A DNA stretch of 64,000 nucleotides from NCBI RefSeq assembly GCF_026626305.1, contig NZ_JAPNUE010000001.1:124001-188000 (forward strand), in the 5' to 3' direction. Below, in pieces: positions 55,648 to 64,000 of the stretch (its first letter is position 1; the number at the start of each line of letters is the position of its first letter). Position numbers and translations under genes: made by a program. The notes below the pieces were generated by a model. It made no database searches. It had not been told where the DNA came from and saw nothing but the letters and a program-made list of their open reading frames with translations. This DNA is from Frigidibacter sp. RF13 (lineage in GTDB: Bacteria > Pseudomonadota > Alphaproteobacteria > Rhodobacterales > Rhodobacteraceae).

Positions 55648-56450
55648 CCAAGACCGCGCTCATCGCCGGGCAGGGGCAGTTGCCCGGGCTGCTGGCCAGC
55701 GAACTATCCGCACGAGGCGAGGATTTTCTGGTCGCCGAGATGGACGGGTTTCCAGCCACCATCGACGGCGTCGAACCGCTGCGCTTCCGGATCGAGCGGC
55801 TGGTGCCCTTCCTCGATCATCTGGCGGGCGCAGGCGTGACCCGCGTCTGTTTCGCGGGCGCGGTCCGGCGCCCGAAGATCGAGCCCGAACTGTTCGACGC
55901 GCAGACCGCGACGCTGGTGCCGCGCCTTCTGGGCGCCATCCAGTCGGGCGACGATGCCGCGCTGCGCGCCGTGATCGCGATCTTCGAGGAGTGGGATTTC
56001 ACCGTCGTCGGTGCCGATCAGATCGCCCCCGACCTTGTTCCCGGTGAGGGCGTCCTGACCGGTCAACCCTCCGAGCAGGACGTGAAGGACGCTGCCCGCG
56101 CAGCCGAGATCGTCGGCGCGACCGGCGCTCTCGATATCGGGCAGGGGGCCATCGTCGCGCGCGGCCTCTGCCTCGCGGTCGAGACGCTGCCGGGGACTGA
56201 TGCGATGCTCGATTTCACCGCCCGCACGCACCCGTTTCCGCGCACGGGGCTTCTCTACAAGGCGCCGAAGCCCGGGCAGGACCGCCGCGTCGATCTGCCC
56301 GCCATCGGCCCCGAAACCGTGGCGCGTGCCGCCGCCGCCGGTCTGAACGGCATCACCTGGGAAGCAGGCGGCGCGCTCCTGCTCGACCGGGCCGCCACCG
56401 TCGCGGCAGCGGAGTCAGCGGGTCTCTTCCTCTGGTCGCGGGCGCCATGA
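55644..56450 (+). CDS. lpxI: UDP-2,3-diacylglucosamine pyrophosphatase LpxI
   Basis: Cuts UDP-2,3-diacylglucosamine to lipid X, the step done by LpxH in E. coli; LpxI is the alphaproteobacterial alternative (DUF1009). The 268 residues show ALIAGQGQLPGLLASEL at the start, VCFAGAVRRPK, LVPRLLGAIQSGDDAALRAV, IVARGLCLAVETLPGTDAML and GLNGITWEAGGALLLDR. Its ATGA overlaps with lpxA and lpxB fix both ends. Confidence 0.94.
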   Translation: MTKTALIAGQGQLPGLLASELSARGEDFLVAEMDGFPATIDGVEPLRFRIERLVPFLDHLAGAGVTRVCFAGAVRRPKIEPELFDAQTATLVPRLLGAIQSGDDAALRAVIAIFEEWDFTVVGADQIAPDLVPGEGVLTGQPSEQDVKDAARAAEIVGATGALDIGQGAIVARGLCLAVETLPGTDAMLDFTARTHPFPRTGLLYKAPKPGQDRRVDLPAIGPETVARAAAAGLNGITWEAGGALLLDRAATVAAAESAGLFLWSRAP

Positions 56451-57598
56451 AGCTGTTCCTCACCGCCGGAGAAGCCTCGGGCGACGCGCTTGGTGCGGCG
56501 CTGATGGCGGGGCTGAAGGCGCTCTGCCCCGATGTGAGGTTCGAAGGCGTGGGCGGGCCGCTGATGGCGGCCGAAGGGCTCGACAGCCTCTTCCCGATGG
56601 AAGACCTCGCGGTCATGGGCCTTCTGGAGGTTCTGCCGAAATACCGGTTTCTGAAGCGCCGCATCGCCGAGGCCGCCGCGGCGGTGACGGCTGCGAGGCC
56701 CGATGCGCTGATCACGATCGACAGCCCGGACTTCTCGCTGCGCGTGGCAAAACTGGTGCGCGAAGCGAACCCAAGCCAGAAGACTATCCACTATGTCGCG
56801 CCCACGGTCTGGGCCTGGCGGCCGGGGCGGGCCGCGAAGATGGCACCGCTCATCGACCATGTGCTGGCGCTCTTTCCGTTCGAGCCGCCCTATATGGAAG
56901 CGGCCGGGATGACATGCGATTTCGTCGGACACCCGGTGGTGTCGATGCCGCGCGCGACCGAGGCAGAGGCAAGCGCCTTCCGAGAAAGCCATTCGATTGA
57001 TGAGGACCAGCCGCTGCTCCTCTGCTTGCCCGGCAGCCGCAGGGGAGAGGTCACGCGCCTGATGCCGCGGTTCGAACTGGCGCTAGACCGGCTCCAGGCA
57101 GACCATCCCGGCCTGCGCATCGCCATCCCCACAGTGCGTGGCGTCGCCGGGGTTGTCGGCGACCGCGCCGCGCGCTGGCAGAACCCGCCGCTCATCCTGA
57201 CCGACGCCGCCGACAAACGCGCCGCCTTCGGCGCCGCCAATCTGGCGCTGGCGGCTTCGGGGACCGTGAGCCTGGAACTGGCCGCGAACCGAGTACCGAT
57301 GGTCATCGCGCACGACTTCAACCGGCTCACCTGGTGGATGATGAAGCGCGCGGCGCTGATCGACACGGTGACACTCGTCAATATCGTGTCGGAAACCCGT
57401 GCGGTGCCAGAATTCCTCGGCCCCGCCTGCCGCCCCGGCCCGATCGTCGATGCGCTTGCCCGGCTTCTGGCCGATCCGGCGGCGCGCACGGCGCAGCTCG
57501 CTGCGATGGAGGCGACGATGGACCGGCTCGGCCGCGGTGCCGAAGCGCCGGGCCTGCGCGCGGCGCGCTCAGTTCTGGCCCGGCTTGGCGGCAGCTAG
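56447..57598 (+). CDS. lpxB: Lipid-A-disaccharide synthase LpxB
   Basis: Glycosyltransferase that joins lipid X with UDP-diacylglucosamine. The 383 residues include LTAGEASGDALGAALM at the N-terminus, GVGGPLMAAEGL, LITIDSPDFSLRVAKL, HYVAPTVWAWRPGRAAKM, CDFVGHPVVSMP, LLCLPGSRRGEV and ALAASGTVSLELA. The 3' end overlaps the convergent gene by 30 bp. Last gene of the cluster. Confidence 0.95.
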   Translation: MKLFLTAGEASGDALGAALMAGLKALCPDVRFEGVGGPLMAAEGLDSLFPMEDLAVMGLLEVLPKYRFLKRRIAEAAAAVTAARPDALITIDSPDFSLRVAKLVREANPSQKTIHYVAPTVWAWRPGRAAKMAPLIDHVLALFPFEPPYMEAAGMTCDFVGHPVVSMPRATEAEASAFRESHSIDEDQPLLLCLPGSRRGEVTRLMPRFELALDRLQADHPGLRIAIPTVRGVAGVVGDRAARWQNPPLILTDAADKRAAFGAANLALAASGTVSLELAANRVPMVIAHDFNRLTWWMMKRAALIDTVTLVNIVSETRAVPEFLGPACRPGPIVDALARLLADPAARTAQLAAMEATMDRLGRGAEAPGLRAARSVLARLGGS

Positions 57599-58012
57599 AC
57601 CGGCCCGGCCGAGGAAGGGCCAGAGGAGCAGGCCGAGGAACAAGGTATTGCCGATCAGGTTCATCGGTGCGCCTGCGGCCAGAGACCCCGCGCCATCGAC
57701 CGCGAACCAGGTCAGGTAGCCCCAAAGAACCGCCCGCCGCGCGGCGCCCGGCTCCGATCGGCTAAGGGCACGGGCCAATCCGATTTGACAGACACCCCAG
57801 CCCGCCGCGACCCCGCCGAGCATGGCGGCGAGCAGGCGCGACCCGGCGGGCGCGATATTTTCGGCGCCGTCCGGTGGCCAGAACAGCAGGTCGAATGCCA
57901 GACCGGCCGTACCGTTCAAGCCGGGCAGGTTCGAGGCTGCCACCAGCAGGCCGAAGCCAAGGATCAGCCATCCGCCGATCTCGAGCACCCGGGTGAAGTC
58001 GCGTTGCATCAT
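57569..58012 (-). CDS. Four-helix membrane protein of unknown function
   Basis: A 147-residue integral membrane protein, starting MMQRDFTRVLEIGGWL; AAGGAG lies 5-8 nt before the paired ATGs. Hydrophobic segments at about 12-30, 62-82, 90-108 and 118-136 suggest four helices. FWPPDGAENIAPAGSR between helices 1 and 2 is a proline- and glycine-rich loop. I recognise no named family. It is divergent from the XRE/MmyB regulator (106-bp gap with a palindrome), so that regulator probably controls it. Confidence 0.7.
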   Translation of the reverse strand: MMQRDFTRVLEIGGWLILGFGLLVAASNLPGLNGTAGLAFDLLFWPPDGAENIAPAGSRLLAAMLGGVAAGWGVCQIGLARALSRSEPGAARRAVLWGYLTWFAVDGAGSLAAGAPMNLIGNTLFLGLLLWPFLGRAGLAAAKPGQN

Positions 58013-58068
58013 CTTTCTCCTTTCGCCAAATCGGCGCGACGATGGGGCTGTCGCGCGCGCGGAGCAAT

Positions 58069-58081
58069 TACCTGTGGGGTA
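58069..58081. promoter_or_regulatory. Candidate XRE operator in the divergent gap
   Basis: TACC-N5-GGTA, with an overlapping ACCT-N7-AGGT pairing, lies 38 bp upstream of the regulator start and 57 bp from the membrane-protein start. Divergent regulator/target pairs of the MmyB type usually carry such sites. Confidence 0.4.
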
Positions 58082-58118
58082 GGTGTTTTGCCGACGAACC
58101 GGTGCTAGGCTGGGCGGC

Positions 58119-58880
58119 ATGAGCGATTTCCCTTCCCTCCTGCGCCTCTGGCGCACCAAAAGGCGCTACAGCCAGCTTGCGCTCGCCGCGGATGCCGGGA
58201 TTTCCGCCCGCCATCTGTCCTTCCTTGAAACCGGGCGCGCCAGGCCGAGCCGCGCCATGGTGTTGCGGCTTGCCGAAGTGCTGCAGATGCCGCGCGGTGA
58301 CACCAACGGTGCGCTCGCTGCTGCGGGGTTCTCTGACGCGTTCAGTCAGCACAGGCTTGATAGCGCAGCGCTGGCGCCCGCGCGCGCAGCGCTCGACCGG
58401 CTGATGCAGCGGCACATGCCCTATCCGGCCGTGATGATGGACCGCGACTGGCGGATCGTCGATCTCAACCCAGCCGCGGCCCGCCTCTATGGCCCGGCCG
58501 GGCTCGGGGCCGGCGACAGCATTCTCGACGTCCTAGGTCTGCCCGGCGGACCGCAGGCGATGATCGAGAACTGGCCCGAGGTTGGCGCCCATCTTCTCAC
58601 GCGCCTTCGGGCGGAAAGCCGGGCGGGCGGCGGCATCGCTTTGCTTGATCGCGCCGCCGCGCGGCTTGCCGCCGACCCGGATGTCGCGCGCCAGTCCGGA
58701 ACCGGGCAGACACCGCCGCTTATCCCCACGATCTACCGGCTGGGCGAGCGGCGCCTGTCGCTCTTCTCGACCTTCGTCCAGATCGGTGGCGGCGAGGACA
58801 TAACGCTCACGGAGTTGCGGCTCGAGATGATCTTTCCGATGGATGAAGCGACAGGGCTCTTTCTGGAAACCCTTGCCTGA
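58119..58880 (+). CDS. XRE-family regulator with MmyB-like ligand domain
   Basis: A 253-residue regulator. The N-terminal helix-turn-helix (about 7-65) reads LRLWRTKRRYSQLALAADAG and ISARHLSFLETGRARPSR, the classic XRE pattern. A PAS-like MmyB domain follows (about 95-253), with YPAVMMDRDWRIVDLNPAAARLYG and the C-terminal EDITLTELRLEMIFPMD. Such regulators are reported to control a neighbouring divergent gene. Start ATG at 58119; upstream in-frame codons overlap the palindrome. Confidence 0.87.
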   Translation: MSDFPSLLRLWRTKRRYSQLALAADAGISARHLSFLETGRARPSRAMVLRLAEVLQMPRGDTNGALAAAGFSDAFSQHRLDSAALAPARAALDRLMQRHMPYPAVMMDRDWRIVDLNPAAARLYGPAGLGAGDSILDVLGLPGGPQAMIENWPEVGAHLLTRLRAESRAGGGIALLDRAAARLAADPDVARQSGTGQTPPLIPTIYRLGERRLSLFSTFVQIGGGEDITLTELRLEMIFPMDEATGLFLETLA

Positions 58881-58910
58881 CCTCGAACGGGTCGGCTGAA
58901 CGCGACGGAA

Positions 58911-60071
58911 TCAGCGCCCCTTCCAGATCCAGCCGCCGCCAAGTATGCGGCCGGTCGGGCCAGTGCTGCCGCTCTCGTAGAAGACGCAGGCCTGCCCGGG
59001 GCTCACGCCATCCTCAGGGTCCAGCAGTTCCACCTCCGCCTCGGTGGCCGAGAGCGGGCGGATGACGGCGGGGCGGGGCGGGCGGGTCGAGCGGATCTTG
59101 ACCGCGACCTGCCATTCCTCGGCGCTGTCGAAGGCGCTGTCGCCCAGCCAGTTGATCTCGCGCACCGGCACGATGCGGGTGGCGAGCGCCTCTTTCGGGC
59201 CGACGATCACCCGGCGGCTGTCGGGGTCGAGCTTCACCACATAGAGCGGATCGCCCGTGCCGCCGACGCCCAGACCGCGGCGCTGGCCGATCGTATAATG
59301 GATCACGCCGCGATGTTCGCCCATGACGCGCCCGTCGAGATGCACGATCTCACCCGGGTCGGCGGCGCCGGGGCGCAGCTTCTCGATTACCGAGGCATAA
59401 TTGCCATTCGGTACGAAGCAGATGTCCTGGCTATCGGGCTTGTCGGCTACCGACAGCCCGTACTTCGCTGCAAGCGCGCGGGTTTCGGCCTTGGACGGCA
59501 GGTGCCCGAGCGGGAAGCGCAGGAATGAAAGCTGTTCCGGCGTCGTCGAGAAGAGGAAATAGGACTGGTCGCGGTTCGCGTCCGCCGCGCAATGCAGCTC
59601 CGGTCCCGCCGTCCCCATCTTGCGCTGGATATAGTGGCCGGTCGCCATGCAGTCGGCGTCAAGCTCCTTCGCGGTGGCGAGAAGGTCCTTGAACTTTACC
59701 CTTTCGTTGCAGCGGATGCAGGGCACCGGCGTCGCACCCGCCAGATAGGCATCGGCAAATTCCTCGATGACCGCCTCGCGGAACATGTTTTCGTAATCGA
59801 GCACGTAATGCGGGAACCCCATCGCCTCGGCAACCCGGCGCGCATCATGGATGTCTTGCCCTGCGCAGCAGGCGCCCTTCTTGGCCAGCGCTGCGCCGTG
59901 ATCGTAGAGCTGCAGCGTCACACCCACCACATCGTAACCCTCTTCCTTCAGCATGGCGGCCACGACCGAACTGTCGACGCCGCCGGACATGGCAACGACG
60001 ACACGGGTGTCGGCAGGGGCCTTGGCAAGGCCAAGCGAGTTCAGCGGCAGGTCTTTCATCGGAATGCTCAT
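58911..60071 (-). CDS. mnmA: tRNA-specific 2-thiouridylase MnmA
   Basis: Makes s2U34 in tRNA-Lys, -Glu and -Gln. The 386 residues have the PP-loop [14 protein letters not shown] near 27-40, [13 protein letters not shown] with the first catalytic Cys, [33 protein letters not shown] with the second catalytic Cys, and the C-terminal beta-barrel [10 protein letters not shown]. Start ATG at 60071 chosen; ATG 60059 and GTG 60125 are in-frame alternatives and no ribosome site is decisive. Confidence 0.93.
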   Translation of the reverse strand: MSIPMKDLPLNSLGLAKAPADTRVVVAMSGGVDSSVVAAMLKEEGYDVVGVTLQLYDHGAALAKKGACCAGQDIHDARRVAEAMGFPHYVLDYENMFREAVIEEFADAYLAGATPVPCIRCNERVKFKDLLATAKELDADCMATGHYIQRKMGTAGPELHCAADANRDQSYFLFSTTPEQLSFLRFPLGHLPSKAETRALAAKYGLSVADKPDSQDICFVPNGNYASVIEKLRPGAADPGEIVHLDGRVMGEHRGVIHYTIGQRRGLGVGGTGDPLYVVKLDPDSRRVIVGPKEALATRIVPVREINWLGDSAFDSAEEWQVAVKIRSTRPPRPAVIRPLSATEAEVELLDPEDGVSPGQACVFYESGSTGPTGRILGGGWIWKGR

Positions 60072-60190
60072 CAGGGTCCGACGGAATATAGGAAAATTCG
60101 AAACACTCACAAGGCCGGGTTTCACCCCTCATTAAGCCAGCTTTGGGAGGCTTGGCGCCGGTGAAGAGCTGGTTCGTCAGGGGGTGCCCG

Positions 60191-60469
60191 ATGTTTCTCA
60201 AGAAGATCGACGGTCCAAGGGCGGTGACGCTGCCGGATGGAACGGTGATGACGCGCGCCGATCTGCCGCCGCCGGAAACGCGGCGCTGGGTGGCAAGCCG
60301 CAAGGCGCGCGTGGTGCGCGCGGTCCAGCATGGTCTGTTGCCGCTGAAAGAGGCGCTTGAGCGCTATGCGCTGTCCGAGGAGGAGTTCGATCTCTGGCGT
60401 GCGGCGGTGGAGCAATATGGCGAAAAGGCACTGAAGGTCACGGCTTTGCAAAAGTATCGCCAACTTTAG
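60191..60469 (+). CDS. sciP: CtrA inhibitor SciP (DUF1153)
   Basis: Small helix-turn-helix protein that in Caulobacter binds CtrA at promoters and blocks its activation of transcription. The 92 residues include GPRAVTLPDGTVMTRADLPP, then TRRWVASRKARVVRAV, LKEALERYALSEEEFDLW and ALQKYRQL, a near-textbook DUF1153. The ATG at 60191 has AGGGGG 6 nt upstream. It lies directly ahead of ctrA, as in many alphaproteobacteria. Confidence 0.93.
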   Translation: MFLKKIDGPRAVTLPDGTVMTRADLPPPETRRWVASRKARVVRAVQHGLLPLKEALERYALSEEEFDLWRAAVEQYGEKALKVTALQKYRQL

Positions 60470-60507
60470 GTTGTATTTTTATACTGGAATGCGTCGGTAA
60501 CGTGTGA

Positions 60508-60531
60508 TTAACCATTTCGGCCCATGGTTAA
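60508..60531. promoter_or_regulatory. Inverted CtrA half-sites upstream of ctrA
   Basis: TTAACCAT and ATGGTTAA are perfect 8-bp inverted arms around an 8-nt centre, 33 bp before the ctrA start. TTAACC is the core of alphaproteobacterial CtrA boxes, so this is a likely autoregulatory or SciP-related site. It may also fold as a hairpin in RNA. Confidence 0.55.
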
Positions 60532-60563
60532 GGTAATGAAGGCTTTAACGCGGAGTGCGGCGC

Positions 60564-61277
60564 ATGAGAATTTTGCTCGTTGAAGACGATCCCACCACCT
60601 CCCGGAGTATCGAACTGATGCTGACGCATGCGAACCTGAACGTCTATTGCACCGACCTGGGCGAAGAAGGGATCGATCTGGCGAAGCTCTATGACTACGA
60701 CCTGATCCTTCTTGATCTGAACCTGCCAGACATGAACGGTCATGAGGTGCTGCGCCAGCTTCGCCTGTCGAAGATCGCCACGCCCATACTGATTCTGTCG
60801 GGCGCCGACGATACGGAAAACAAGATCCGCGGTTTCGGCTTCGGCGCCGACGATTATCTGACCAAGCCCTTCCACCGCGAGGAACTGGTGGCGCGCATCC
60901 ATGCGATCATCCGCCGCTCGAAGGGCCATGCCCAGTCGATCATCCGCACCGGCCATATCAATGTGAACCTCGACGCCAAGACCGTGGATGTCGACGGACT
61001 GCCGGTGCATCTGACCGGCAAGGAATATCAGATGCTCGAGCTTCTGAGTCTCAGGAAAGGCACGACGCTCACCAAGGAGATGTTCCTCAATCATCTTTAT
61101 GGCGGGATGGACGAGCCGGAACTGAAGATCATCGATGTCTTCATCTGCAAGCTGCGGAAGAAGCTGGCCGAGGCCACGGGCGGCGAGAATTACATCGAGA
61201 CGGTTTGGGGGCGGGGCTATGTGTTGCGCGAGCCCCATCCGCAGGACATGGACCGGCGGGTCGCCGTCGGCGCCTGA
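60564..61277 (+). CDS. ctrA: Cell-cycle response regulator CtrA
   Basis: OmpR-type master regulator. In Rhodobacterales it is non-essential and governs motility, gene-transfer-agent production and related traits. The 237 residues have an N-terminal receiver [15 protein letters not shown] with Asp51 in [16 protein letters not shown] near 107, and a winged-helix domain from about 130 containing [24 protein letters not shown] and [14 protein letters not shown]. The tail ends DRRVAVGA. The ATG at 60564 has GGAG about 8 nt upstream; a GTG three codons earlier is in frame. Confidence 0.95.
   Translation: MRILLVEDDPTTSRSIELMLTHANLNVYCTDLGEEGIDLAKLYDYDLILLDLNLPDMNGHEVLRQLRLSKIATPILILSGADDTENKIRGFGFGADDYLTKPFHREELVARIHAIIRRSKGHAQSIIRTGHINVNLDAKTVDVDGLPVHLTGKEYQMLELLSLRKGTTLTKEMFLNHLYGGMDEPELKIIDVFICKLRKKLAEATGGENYIETVWGRGYVLREPHPQDMDRRVAVGA

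Positions 61278-64000
<2,723 letters not shown>

Overview
The window looks like a chromosomal segment of a photosynthetic-type alphaproteobacterium of the Rhodobacterales (Rhodobacter/Rhodovulum-like). The DNA is GC-rich, genes are packed with many ATGA or TGATG stop/start overlaps, and several gene sets are typical of the group: dusB(nifR3)-ntrB-ntrC followed by ntrY-ntrX-hfq-hflX with an NtrC that lacks the sigma-54 loop, a fused ispDF, an agl alpha-glucoside operon, and sciP next to ctrA. No phage, insertion sequence, integrase or CRISPR array was seen. The segment reads as core genome plus sugar-uptake and chemotaxis modules.

Layout, left to right. 1-2922 (minus): the start of an ammonium channel gene, then pncC(cinA C-terminal type)-pgpA-ispDF. 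3209-12115 (plus): nitrogen control (dusB-ntrBC, ntrYX), the RNA chaperone hfq and the GTPase hflX. 12149-12971 (minus): a RidA-like protein, a small exported protein and tRNA-Gly(CCC). 13102-18159 (plus): an enolase-superfamily enzyme and zwf-pgl-pgi, the entry to the Entner-Doudoroff and pentose phosphate routes, with a LacI-type palindrome just before zwf. 18245-26887: a chemotaxis cluster made of a large chemoreceptor and cheB (plus) meeting a minus-strand operon STAS-cheY-cheA-cheW-cheR-small CheZ/CheT-like protein. 26960-36795: a glucoside module, with aglR-bgl(GH1)-glk on the minus strand diverging from aglEFGAK on the plus strand around two identical palindromic operators. 36799-44332 (minus): a 48-residue membrane peptide, an Opp/Dpp-type importer with a Tat-type binding protein and fused ATPase, and an AraC regulator.

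44465-57598 holds miaA (minus) and then the envelope super-cluster pyrH-frr-uppS-cdsA-dxr-rseP-(54-residue membrane peptide)-bamA-skp-fabZ-lpxA-lpxI-lpxB: isoprenoid and phospholipid precursors, outer-membrane protein assembly and lipid A. 57569-64000 contains a four-helix membrane protein diverging from an XRE/MmyB regulator, mnmA (minus), sciP and ctrA (cell-cycle/motility control), ligA and the first codons of recG.

Most genes belong to well-known families. The parts most worth a second look are the small protein next to cheR with a CheZ-like D-x3-Q motif, the chemoreceptor's C-terminal GWEEF tether encoded over the cheB start, the NtrC and NtrX proteins without GAFTGA, the paired agl operators, the hairpin-plus-promoter before bamA, two uncatalogued membrane micropeptides, and a 34-bp structured repeat present in two copies.
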